A stretch of 64,000 nucleotides of DNA from Dermatemys mawii (taxonomy: Eukaryota; Chordata; Testudines; Dermatemydidae), in assembly GCA_007922305.1 (NCBI GenBank), contig ML677343.1, positions 30,642,337 through 30,706,336 on the forward strand, written 5' to 3'. Under the pieces are notes generated by a model that did not search any database, had not been told where the DNA came from, and saw nothing but the letters and a program-made list of their open reading frames with translations. Shown here one piece after another: positions 23,981 through 64,000 of this stretch (the first letter of the stretch is position 1; the number at the start of each line of letters is the position of its first letter). Made by a program: the position numbers and the translations under genes.

Positions 23981-24885
23981 TGTGATGCTCTGCACCTCAG
24001 GGGGACAGTCTACACCCCCATGTTCATCCTTATGATTGCGTAGTATTAATGCAAAGTTTGTCATGGTGGGTGTCTTTGGACGGCTCATGATGCACTAAGT
24101 ATTGTTCTAGTAATGTTATAGGTTGTAATCTCATGTATATAGTTATGAGGCTGAAAATGTGTCCTCATGGCTTAAAACAAGCCCAGGCAAAAACTCTCCA
24201 GGAGCAGAGGGTCAGTTCACACCTCCTCAGGGCATGTATGGGACAAACCCGACACAGGAGAAAGGGACCCAGGTCTAGGCAGCAACAAAGGATCTGTTGG
24301 ACTCTCAAATGAGTCACCCCCTCCCCCACTCCTTTGGTCAGTCTGGGACTACGATGAGGTAATGCTCACCTGACTCTAAAAGGCGGGCGGGGGACAAAGC
24401 CAAGACAGAACAAAGAACATGATAAAAGGCAGAGATGTTTGCCATGCTCTTCCTCTCTTCCACCTCCATCTACTGACATCAGCACCAAGCGACTGAAGTG
24501 CTGATCAAAGGGGAGTGTTTGGTTTGAAGTGTGTCAGACACTCCCCTTGGGATAACAAACCTGGTACACATCAATTTCTTTGTTAAACTGATAAACTCAT
24601 ATAACCCTGCAGTGTCCAGCAGGCTTAACTGGACACTGCAAGACCGAGGCTCCTAGGGTTGTGTCCAGGATCGGAGATATTGGCTAGTGTCACTCAGTTG
24701 CACAATCCAAGCAGCGGCTGGTCAAAAGTGCCCACTCACATAGCTGAGAGCAGCTTACGTGCCAGAGGCTGTGTGTGAACATCCCGTGAGTGGGGATTCT
24801 CACAGCACAGCAGGGTAAGGCTGGCTCCCAGGATGGGACTGGTCTAGCAGATCACCGTTCCAGATAACACCAGGGGAACATCACA
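23981..24885 (+). mobile_element. Solo LTR (905 bp) with 5-bp target duplication
   Basis: The ends TGTGATG and CATCACA are perfect 7-bp inverted repeats with TG..CA termini. The flanks GAGCC (23976-23980) and GAGCC (24886-24890) are an exact 5-bp duplication. A TATA-like ATAAAAGG lies at 24422-24429, followed by pyrimidine-rich sequence. No internal retroelement sequence is attached, so this is a solo LTR left by recombination. The class (ERV or Gypsy) cannot be decided from the LTR alone. The + orientation is inferred from the TATA box. Confidence 0.88.
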
Positions 24886-25450
24886 GAGCCCCATTGGAGA
24901 TTCCACTTTTGTCCTGAATAATTTTGAAAGCGTTGCTTCCCCAAAATAGGGTTAGGGTCTGGAGACCAGCTGAGATCAAACCAGAGTGGATGAGGTCAGT
25001 GTGGCAAGAATCAGGAGCCTGTTTGTGTCCCAGTTGGTGCAAAAAGATTAAGAACGCATGACATCAATATTTTACCAATTTAAGGGGATGGTAACATGGC
25101 ACTCAGCTCAAACGAGCCCAAATTTGAATCACAAATCCCGCCATGAGTCCCAATGAGGGAAAGCAAATATCAAGATAATTTGAGCATGCATGTGGATTTT
25201 AGAGCAATTAGGGGGAAAAAGTCAGCAGTTAAATAGTATGTTAGTCTTAACATATATAGTAGTGTTATTGCCCCCACTCTATTCCCTTGGCAAGGCAAAG
25301 GTCCAAGTCTTACCATTTTAAAGCTCTTTCTAAAGAGCAATGTTTAATACAAAACCAAAATACACACTGTAGACTTACATTTTCGAGAGTTTTGGATGCT
25401 TAAGGCACCTTTTGAAAATCAGGCCTCATTCAAAGCACTGATAATCTATC

Positions 25451-25530
25451 CTCTGAAAATCAGGTACCTTTAAAAAGGTGTCTCAAACTGGGCACCCCCA
25501 AAATCAGTAGTCACTCTTGAAAGTTTAGGC
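25451..25530 (+). repeat. Dispersed amniote repeat, copy 1
   Basis: CTCTGAAAATCAGGTACC, then TCTCAAACTGGGCACCCCCA AAATCAGTAGTCACTCTTGA, occurs again in reverse complement at 62772-62834. Confidence 0.6.
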
Positions 25531-25693
25531 ATTGACAAATTTTACACATTCCTTTGTGTCAACTTCTTCATCTGAGCGCAAGGGAAATTCACATGTTGGG
25601 GTAACACACATTCTGCACATTTAAAGGGCTGAGAGTTAACAGCCACATTTGTATGGAAAAAACAGACAAGACTAAGTTGACAAAACTTTCGTT

Positions 25694-25699
25694 TTTATT
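25694..25699 (-). terminator. FBXO31: Candidate polyadenylation signal AATAAA (distal)
   Basis: On the minus strand AATAATAAAAA is followed by a GT/T-rich tract (about 25650-25680), the usual arrangement of a cleavage site. It would make a 3' UTR of about 5.2 kb. It is motif-based and unproven. Confidence 0.35.
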
Positions 25700-27303
25700 A
25701 TTTTAAATTGGAAAAGGCTCCTTGGGTAATCATGATAGGTGTAAAAGTCACACACACACTTTGTTCACACAGCGTTCTACCCAACAACTGGGATGCAGTG
25801 GGCAAGTGCTGCAAAATCACTGTCTTTTGCAGAACGACCCCTTTCCTCCCCAAACCACATACAAGCAGAGGCAAAAAATCCCCCTCCGCCCCCATAAAAG
25901 GACACACACGGGGACTAGTGCATTGTTTAAACTACAGTTCTGATCTTCCATGTTAATGTTGGTAGCATAAGAGGTTTAAGTGCCAAAAAGGGAGGATCAA
26001 GCGGCATTTCAGAAAGAAAGTTCATCTCCCCTTTCCTCTCTCTGCTACCATCTGTAGAAGGCAGATAGCTGGCACGTTATTTATATGGCGTCATAGGATG
26101 CACATGGCACTTTACAAACACTTAAGAGGACAATGGCATTGACACCAGATATGAACCTCACTCTGAAAGGCCAGGTGGAGATTGTAGACTGTGCCATATG
26201 TAATTGTTAATGAAGGATACACATAGGAATAGGGGGAAAACTGTTTAGGGGAAGGAAAGGGAAAAAAGCAACCAACAAAGGGGATATTGCTTTGATAAAG
26301 CAAATGAACACAACTAACTTAAGTGCTTTTTTCGTCATCAAGACTGAAATTAGAGCGCAACCGAAACAAAAATAAAACCCCATACATAATTACATATTTT
26401 CATTTAGCACAAAAAGAAAAAATCAGTTGCACTCACATTTACATAAGCTACCTCACTCTTCCATTCCACAGACTGATCTCAAGTATCTTGTACGTTCCAC
26501 TGTTGTCTGCCCCAGACCACAAAGACCAACATGCAATCCCGTGGCAGGTGGACACAACAAAAGAAGTTTGGCCATGTGAGTAGCCGGCTATACACAAAAT
26601 TATATATTATCTTCTAAGTTAGCAATCTGAGATCAAACAACCCCATTTCATCACATGAAGCCAGCACTTGCATTATGCTCAGTGATTAGTTTTAAATAAA
26701 AAAACGCGACTTAAATTAAGAGAGTCATCTGGTAAAAGTAAACATGGAGCCGGTTTCATTTTTCTCCGGCTGTATACTTCTCCCCAGCAAGTCTTCTATA
26801 AAGTTACCTTCTTTCCCCATTATCATTTCCTAAGAAGCTTCACTCCTTCCCTTAATACCTCATGCTAGAATTGCTCCAGCCACACTGTTAGAAAGAGACA
26901 TTAACTGCACGGAAAGTGGATACCCAAAGCTACACATTTGCATTCTCCCCACATCAACAGAACTTTACAAGTCTATCTGGACTGCCAAAAACCTTCTGTA
27001 CCAGTGGAGAGTCCTGTTGGGTCAAAGCAGCTTACAGCTAAAAAAAATCCAGCCCAACACATGGACATCCTACTGGTTGTTACAGGCTCTAGGACGTTTG
27101 CTCGATGTGACATTGAGCTAGAAATAAACCCACATTCAGGAAAGTCCCCAAGGGTGAAAGTTTCCAGCTGTTTCATGGGCATCTCTGTTCCCTAATGTTC
27201 ATGCTCTGTCCCAAGCACTCTTGCATGGAAACAAGAGGATGCTGAGCCATGGTTTGTCTGGTAGCTGCTAGGTTAGGTTGCAGTGCAGATTGCAGGGGTT
27301 TGG

Positions 27304-27309
27304 TTTATT
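27304..27309 (-). terminator. FBXO31: Candidate polyadenylation signal AATAAA (proximal)
   Basis: This is the first canonical AATAAA I found on the minus strand downstream of the FBXO31 stop. Cleavage would fall about 15-25 nt lower. It is a match by motif only. Confidence 0.35.
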
Positions 27310-27804
27310 ATGCATCCCTCAGCGCTATTGCCAGCAGACTGACCACCTAAGTCTATTTCCTGTCCGCATACAGAGAAGACACAGGGCACCGGAAGTCAGG
27401 TATTCCCCTGCAAGCACCACTCGTAGCACAGTGCACGGACCCTGGGAAACAGAGCTGCCCCCAAAAAGGTGGAAACTCTGTCACACCCTAGAAGATGCAA
27501 ACTCCACCACACGACTCATCTTGGGCCAACACAGACACGCAGACCCCCCCGGCCCTTGTAAGCAAGGACAAGTTCCTTCACCCCAGAGGAACACAGAGCC
27601 TGGAAACATGGTGCCACCCCCACACCCAATGACAATTCTTCAACTAACCCACAAGAGGGGCCCATCAACCTCTCAGTGCCAAGAGGCAGGTTTCCACCCC
27701 CTTGAAATGCACTTGTTACCCAACACTGCTAACAAGAGAAAACCCCTTCCCACAACCACACGCTTCCGCACTCCAGTTTTCACTACGCCACCCTAGCACG
27801 GGTG

Positions 27805-27892
27805 GTTATTGGTATTTATCACAGTATCTAGGAGCCCCAGTCATGGAGCAGGACCCCACCGTGTGAGGCACTGTACGAACACAGAACATGCT
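27805..27892 (-). repeat. MIR-type 3' half
   Basis: GTATTTATCACAGTATCTAG GAGCCCCAGTCATGGAGCAG GACCCC..GTACGAACACAGAACA is a common amniote MIR-related sequence, here within the probable FBXO31 3' UTR. Confidence 0.55.
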
Positions 27893-28019
27893 CACTTCCC
27901 CCGCTGCAGATTCACACACCCCTGAGAAGTTCTCCTGTGCTACCAGCCGCAACAGCCAACCCTGCTTTTATACAAGCTCCCCTTGGGTGAAGCAGAGGGT
28001 TGGCGGAGGCATCTGGTGC

Positions 28020-28105
28020 CACTCAGAGAGGGCCCAATCCTGCAAGCAATCTGGGCATGAGCCAAAATCCACTGAAGTCAATGGGAGTCTTTCCATGGAC
28101 TCCAA
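28020..28105 (+). repeat. GAAGTCAATGGGAGT-type dispersed repeat
   Basis: GGCCCAATCCTGCAAGCAAT, then CCACTGAAGTCAATGGGAGT CTTTCCATGGACTCCAATG, belongs to a family common in turtle and bird DNA. Related pieces lie at 12480-12570, 54440-54500 and 62318-62400. Confidence 0.5.
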
Positions 28106-30910
28106 TGCGCTTTGGATCCATCCCTCATAAGCACAGACAGCTTGCAGCAGCAGCCCTGAGCGTTTGGTAAAATACTTGGAGATCATTGGCTTGGCAGGAC
28201 TAGACTGGTGCAGAGTCCTGCTAATGCTGGGTAAAATATCCCCTTGATGTGGACTAAAAGCAAGGGGCCTACTGAACAGGAGGAGAGTTTGGAGTCAAAC
28301 CATCTATTCCCCAGCGATCAGTTCCAGTGTAGAGACCAGTAAGATTTTCACGCTGATCTAAGTACAGAGCAGTTAGGCCTCAATTAAATACTTTTAAACA
28401 GGGGTTTCACACCCTAGTTTTTAGGGGCACAACAGACCATACTCCATTGGCAAGTGATGGGTCTAGCACAAGCGTCACCACTTCACTCCCACAGCTTTGC
28501 TACAACAGACACCGTAACACGCAGGAGATGGTCCCTAGCGAGAAGCTTCCCCCACCAGGAGTGACGCAGTTTTCCTATTGTAAAAAACATCATCAGGCAT
28601 CAGTCCTGCCCGCAGTTTTACGATTTCACGGTGATCCAGACACTGCCATCGCTCAGCCACCCCGGCCTCAGCAGTGGTGTTCCCTTCCGGGTGGACAGGA
28701 AGTGCACACTGCAAAAGGGAGGGCTTGAGGGGGTCTGAAGAGCACTCTGGTAGCTCTGTATTGATGTCTAGCCTCAAATGCATCCGCTTCCCAAACTGCT
28801 GTTCATTGGTGCTGGCTGCATCGTCACACAGTGGCATACGGTCAAAAAAGTGGGTAAATGACCTAAATTAACCTCCATAGTTCCCAAACAAGAAGAGGGG
28901 TAAACTCCATTTACCCGTGACCACGCTACTGGTCACACGTCAGTTCCGCCAACCCAGAGGTCACCTGGTTCTGCTGGAAGTTGGGACGGGGGGATCCTGC
29001 TGCATAAAGTTCTCACTAGAGAAACTTAGTCTGCCAGGTGCAACAGCTATGTTCTGTGGTGGCTTCCCACACTCGACTTTCACACAAGCAGAGGGTCTTG
29101 CTGGGCCCCTTTCGCAGTAAGTGGCATTCTCTGGGGGATCAGAGATCTGGATTAGTCACTGGCTACGTTGCCAGCAGGACTCAGGAAGCTGGCAGGGAAC
29201 TTGATATAAAATCGCGACCTCCAGGGCATGTTACAGCCTGCATGAATTAGTACCAGCCCCCCATACCAGGCTCAGGGCAAAGAGATGGAGGAAACTGAGA
29301 AAGGAAGTCAGTTCCCTTGATATATTACACCTTGACTCCTTCTTCGTCCAGTTGGGGATTCCTGTGCCTCTTCCTAGACTAATGAGAACAAAGGTGTGAT
29401 GCAGTGGATAAGAGATGAGGCCTGAACCATAAAGCTTCTTCTACACAGTTACCTACCACCTGACTTACTGTCACCTACCAGCCACTTTAACGGGTCTATG
29501 AGCCAAGCAGCTCCTTTGCTTCTGAAGCAGAGCACTGCCAGGTAGGAGATGGTGGTTGGAATTCTGGCCTCCTTCCCAGCACCTTCCAGCAAAGCTCAGA
29601 TAGCGATGTTAAGAGTAGCTTCGGGAAATTAAGAGCAAAAGCTTTCGGGGCTAGCAGCAATGATCGTGATCTGGGACAACACGGGAGTGAGGTGGTGTCC
29701 CTAGAAGAGAAATCCATGTTATGTGGGGGAAAGAATACAAGACCCCTGCAGGACAGGGGAAGCCATCAGAGATAGAAGTCTACAGGGGCCACTGAAAAAT
29801 AAAGAAAACATTCCCCGTGAAGTGTCAAAAAAGCCACTGAGGCACCAGAATGAACCACAGCACCGTGGAGTTCCTAACTGCTACTTTTACACTGCACAGT
29901 GGGAAATACCACATCACAGGCACTGGCCTAGCCAGAAAGTACATTTCACAGTGGCTGCCATCCAACGAGCACACAGAGATCAAGGTCAGAAGTTCACCAT
30001 ATTTAGAGGATGTTTAGTTCTTTAAAACCAGAACTTTAAAAGTCTTTTAAAAGATCCACTTAAAATGAGTTAAAACTGCAGAAGACTCCTCCAATCTGAA
30101 CTGGTTTTGTTTGGAATTCCATACTGGGTCCCTACAAAGGGAGCTAAAATTCCCCCTTGGCTTCTAGTCAGATTCGGACTAGAGTCCAAGAGGGCCATGG
30201 GGGCAGCGAGGTTTGGGAGGCAGCATGAGAGTACCTGTGGAGCTGTTTGCAGTGGAAATCCCCTCTCTTACTGTCAGATCCCACTTTGATTCCCAAACCA
30301 AGGGCAGAGCTACCTCGGGTCTGATTTTCCATCAAGGCTGCATTATGAGGAAGGGCTCTGGAGGGGGGCAAAACACACATTAGTCACTTTTGAGCCACGC
30401 AATAAATTGGCAGCAAATTTGCAGGTGGGGGTGTTGGGGTTTTGGAAGGTGATCAAGTCTTCAAATGATTAGACTGGGCCAGTTGCAGGAAAGATTTAAC
30501 ATGACACTTCACTGAAGGGGTTGCCTTCTGCAGGGATGTGCCAATAGCTAGGGCTGAGAGCACATATATATTAGATTTGCTATATCGATTATCTACACAT
30601 TCCTCAACGCTGGCCTCTAAAGAATTTTGCTCTGATACATTAGTTTAAAAACTTGAGCATGCTCATTTCCCTCCTGTGTAGGTTCCCTCCCACTATGCAG
30701 AGCTGTGTCGCAGACTATACAGAAAGTACTGCCAGGGAGCAGTGTGGGGATTGTTTATATTCTAACAGGGATGTGTAGATTTTGGCAAAAAGGCCTTACT
30801 GAAAAGTGCATGCTTTTGTCCAGAGGTACCACAGGCAGGAGTTCTGTCCGTGGCAGGAGAGAGCAGAAGCCTTCTTTGCAATCCCTCCTCAGTCCACCAG
30901 GGGCCACCTG

Positions 30911-61060
<30,150 letters not shown>

Positions 61061-61744
61061 GGCCGGCCGGCGACTAGCGGAGGGCGGCTGCCGGCGGCGG
61101 CCCGCACGCGCAGGCCCCGCCCAGCGGCGGGCTCGGCCAATCGCCTCCCGCGCTCGGGCGCCGACCTCGGCGCGCCACAGACGGCGACACGCCCCTCAGA
61201 GACGTAATCACGCCCTTTGTCACTTTTGCCGCACCCACTGTCCCCACCCCGGCCGTCCCGTTCACCACGCCCACTCGCCGCAGGACACGCCCACACCCCG
61301 AGACCACGCCCCTCTCCCTCCTAGGGTGTGTAACAGCCCCCGCAGGGGTTAGACAGATCCGGCCCCCTGGAGTCTATACAGCCCCCACCACCACTTCAGA
61401 GGCTCACCCGGCCACCTAGCCCTGTGCAGCCGCTTTGCACTTTGCACACGCTGCTGTCGGTGTCACTGTGGTGCTCAGGGGTGCAGAAAACCCGGATCCC
61501 CCTGCACTGGATTTCACCAGCGCCTCCTACTTCCCCTGTCCAGCTCCTGCCACCCGCCCCTTGCATGTCTCTGCAGCGCCTGTTTGCAGGGAGTTAGGGC
61601 CGCTGCATTGCTGGTCTCGCGTCCTTCCTCCCGGCAGCGCAAAAACTCTTGACATCGCCTCTCCTCTGCCGCTGCCTGCAGATAAGGAGGAGCAGCCTTG
61701 TTCGCACCAGCTGCATATCAAATATAACAGCCGGGGGGGGGGGT

Positions 61745-61750
61745 AAAAAA
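61745..61750 (-). terminator. RNA polymerase III terminator for tRNA-Met
   Basis: Six consecutive T on the minus strand, 7 nt beyond the tRNA 3' end, are a standard Pol III stop signal. A G10-11 homopolymer on the + strand (about 61733-61743) follows directly. Confidence 0.9.
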
Positions 61751-61757
61751 GTCCGGA

Positions 61758-61830
61758 TGCCCCGTGTGAGGATCGAACTCACGACCTTCAGATTATGAGA
61801 CTGACGCGCTACCTACTGCGCTAACGAGGC
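61758..61830 (-). tRNA. Elongator tRNA-Met (anticodon CAT)
   Basis: This is a 73-nt intronless tRNA gene without an encoded CCA. On the minus strand it begins GCCTCGTTAGCGCAGTAGG (A box) and ends with a GAGTTCGATCCTCAC T arm (B box) and CACGGGGCA. The acceptor stem GCCTCGT pairs with ACGGGGC, allowing one G-T pair. The anticodon loop is CTCATAA, with CAT at 61795-61797. The sequence appears identical to the vertebrate elongator tRNA-Met and differs from the initiator, which begins AGCAGAGT. It lies about 700 bp upstream of the FBXO31 ATG on the same strand. Confidence 0.98.
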
Positions 61831-62317
61831 TCCTTAGAAAAACAACCTTCAAAGAGGCCTTTTAGTGTTAGCTTCCCTAATGCTTGTTTGGGTGGAATTA
61901 TTTATACTTTTGTTTATTTTTAATACATGAGATCTCCAGTGACCATAAACAAAAACACTGACACGCTGAGAGAGGGCTCTGCTTTTGCAAGTGACTCCTC
62001 CCCTTACTGTGGCTTTTTGGGAAGAATCCTTTTCCCTTTGCAATTTGCAGGGATTCAAAGATGTTTGGCAACTTAAAGGAGAGTTGTGAGGCTCTGAAAT
62101 ATGTGGGCAGCAACACTCTGCAAAGGGGCAGGATACCTGTTAATATTATTTGCAAGGAAACAAGGTGGTTTCCATCTAAACATTAAAAATTAAACTGACT
62201 CTTATGTTTGCTTCACCTCATGAAGAGTCAGTATTAGATTCTGAGCTCTCTGGAGCAGGAATAAACTTTTCAGTAGTTCTTGGTACAATGTTAGTACAAC
62301 AGGGACTACAGAGGGAG

Positions 62318-62400
62318 ATCCTAGCCCTATTGACATCAATGGGAGTTGTGCCATTGACTTCAATGGAGCCAAGATTTCTCCCCTAATTGGGGTCTTCCAG
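62318..62400 (+). repeat. GAAGTCAATGGGAGT-type dispersed repeat
   Basis: CCTATTGACATCAATGGGAG TTGTGCCATTGACTTCAATG GAGCC, an imperfect inverted pair, belongs to the same family as 28020-28105. Confidence 0.5.
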
Positions 62401-62771
62401 AGCTGCCAATAAATAAAAACAAAAAGAATAACCCACACAATATACTGGATCATTATATCCTCACCCTGTACATTAATGGCTGGAGGTGCCCCAGATGGAA
62501 AAATAACAGTTACTTCCATAATGTTGCCATCTCCCCCATGCTCTTTTACAAACAGAACACAAGCTCAGGAACTCAACCAAAATGCAACAGGCCTGTAGGC
62601 ATGAGTGGGATTGTTGGGCATTTTGATAGGAGGAGGCGGATGCTCTGTTGATGGGAGCTATTGTGGAGAATGCAACTCAAACAGGCCTGGAACATGCATT
62701 TAGTTTTCAATTGCATGCTTCTGCACCAGATGCTGAAGGGGCAGCTGAGCTTGTCTGTGAAATAAAGCCAA

Positions 62772-62834
62772 TATTCTCAAAAGTAGCCACTGATTTTGGG
62801 TGCCCAGCTTGAAAGTTTTGGGGTTGATTTTCAG
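62772..62834 (-). repeat. Dispersed amniote repeat, copy 2
   Basis: This is the reverse complement of the repeat at 25451-25530, including GGGCACCCAAAATCAGTG on the minus strand. Confidence 0.6.
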
Positions 62835-63769
62835 CTAAGCTGGGTCCCCACAGCTCTGATTTCAACGCATGGAAGCTGCGAGTGGTGTGAACTTCTGAAA
62901 GTCAGGCCCAAGGGGACATCAAGTGGGGCACATAGAGCCTGAATCACCTCAAACCAGATCCACTTTTGGGAGTGTGGCTGCATGGGAGGCATAAGAGGGA
63001 TGGGGAAGCCATACATCTGCTTCTATATGGATCAAATCATATGGCCCTCTTGGTTCATCATGCTACCTTCCGGTCCCCACACAGAAGCGCATAAGAGTTC
63101 TGGTGCTGCTGGTCTAAAGGATTTGTAGCCACTCTGTAGCCAGTTAGGGCCACTGGGCTCAGGGGAAAAGCAGCAAAGAATCAGATGGCAGGGACTAAAA
63201 CAAAGAATACCCTTGTGACATTACTCCATGCTGAAACTGCAGTACAAGACTGACGAGTCCTTCCTCCTTCGGTTTTTCTGGTTTTGCCTCTATTTTCTTC
63301 TCTCACTCCTCTGACCCTGCTCCCTGCCATATCCCTACCCTGTCACACCTGACACCCACAGTCATCTCCCTGCCTCCAGTATAATCTTATCCTCAGCATC
63401 CCCTTGTCTACAAGGAGTTATCCATCTCTCAATGCTCAGAGATGCTGCTTTCTCCCATGTCTCCTGAGAACTGGGCTTTTCATCAACAAAAGCACCTTCC
63501 TTCGATTTCACCCCCTGAAACAGTTCAAGCCAGCAGAGGGCAGGCCAGTCCATGGTGATGCAGGTGGCTTCTCATGAGCTGAGGCAGAAGAAGACAAGGG
63601 AGAGAGAGGAAATGACTCACTAACAAAGAGGTGATAGCTGTCTGCACTCACATTTGTTTCACCTGACAGGTAGCTTGGCTTAGGGATATGTGCATGGAAC
63701 TGGGAGCTAAGAATATGTGAGTGCTCATCCCATGCTGGGCCAGATCCAAAACCCAGTTAAGTCAATGGC

Positions 63770-63915
63770 AGGCAGTGGGCTTTAGCTGAGGCTCTCTGTG
63801 ATCTTGAACCACTCATTTGGCCTCCCTATCTGTATAAAATATAAGGATTTTAAATCTTCCCCCCATGAGGGTGAGGGATCGAAGACTCCAGCTGAAGATA
63901 CAAAGTGCTCTGCCA
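63770..63915 (+). repeat. MIR-type CORE-SINE
   Basis: TGATCTTGAACCACTCATTT GGCCTCCCTATCTGTATAAA ATATAAGG, then ATACAAAGTGCTCTGCCAAC, is the 3' half of a + strand MIR. Confidence 0.6.
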
Positions 63916-64000
63916 ACCCTAAGGATGACTGTTGTCTTCCCACTTGGATGCAGCGATGCTTTAAAACACCAGAGACCCATGCCTTTGCAACACACAGGAT

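Larger units (their letters stand above)
25675..30910 (-). other. FBXO31: Probable FBXO31 3' UTR and downstream flank
   Basis: I found no supported coding region here. On the minus strand, the first AATAAA after the stop is at 27304-27309. A second at 25694-25699 is followed by a TGTCTTGTCTG/T-rich stretch that could act as a downstream element. The 3' UTR could therefore be about 3.6 kb or about 5.2 kb. The interval also holds old repeat fragments (27805-27890, 28020-28100). The 172-codon open frame at 27278-27796 (+) looks like nothing known. Confidence 0.45.
61831..64000. other. Intergenic DNA upstream of the tRNA gene
   Basis: Only dispersed repeat fragments are visible. In human the next gene on this side is MAP1LC3B, transcribed away from FBXO31 (from memory). 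No MAP1LC3B exon is visible within this 2.2 kb. Confidence 0.55.

Noticed and set aside
27278..27796. 172-codon open frame on + strand
   Set aside because: It has no recognisable domain, is Pro/Thr/His-rich, and lies antisense within the probable FBXO31 3' UTR.
61836..64000. First exon of MAP1LC3B expected on this side
   Set aside because: I found no sequence like the conserved LC3 N-terminus and no second CpG island in this stretch.

Overview
This is vertebrate nuclear DNA, most likely from a turtle or another non-avian reptile. The evidence is interrupted genes with long introns, CpG islands, CR1 LINE fragments, MIR-type CORE-SINEs, many non-autonomous hAT elements and a tRNA-derived SINE of a type I associate with turtles. 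The species cannot be fixed from the sequence alone. Nothing points to a bacterial or viral replicon.

Only one protein-coding gene can be fully supported. It is FBXO31, the substrate receptor of an SCF-type E3 ubiquitin ligase, on the minus strand. I rebuilt nine coding exons, from the ATG at 61060 to the stop at 30911. All eight introns are GT-AG and all phases join, giving 1572 nt and 523 residues. The F-box, four putative zinc ligands and a conserved SQ site known as an ATM target in the human protein are all present. A CpG-island promoter lies at about 60650-61340. About 700 bp upstream of the ATG is an intact elongator tRNA-Met(CAT) gene, also on the minus strand, with a T6 terminator.

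Layout by region. From 1 to 15.6 kb is intergenic DNA downstream of FBXO31, full of repeats, including a fold-back (inverted) hAT/ZBED-type transposon at 13385-15013. From 15.66 to 16.5 kb is an orphan CpG-rich island built on a 35-bp tandem repeat and broken by a 100-N gap; it may be the promoter of a neighbouring transcript, but no gene could be assigned. From 16.5 to 30.9 kb is repeat-rich intergenic DNA and the probable FBXO31 3' UTR, with a solo LTR at 23981-24885 that has perfect TG..CA ends and a 5-bp target duplication. From 30.9 to 61.06 kb is FBXO31, whose introns carry CR1, MIR, hAT, a second LTR-like element and a hairpin-rich MITE. From 61.3 to 64 kb is upstream intergenic DNA with the tRNA gene.

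I saw no undescribed multi-gene system. The most unusual items are structural: the inverted hAT element, the triple-hairpin MITE, the orphan CpG/minisatellite island and the tRNA-Met/FBXO31 pairing. Repeat boundaries are estimates unless a target-site duplication is quoted.
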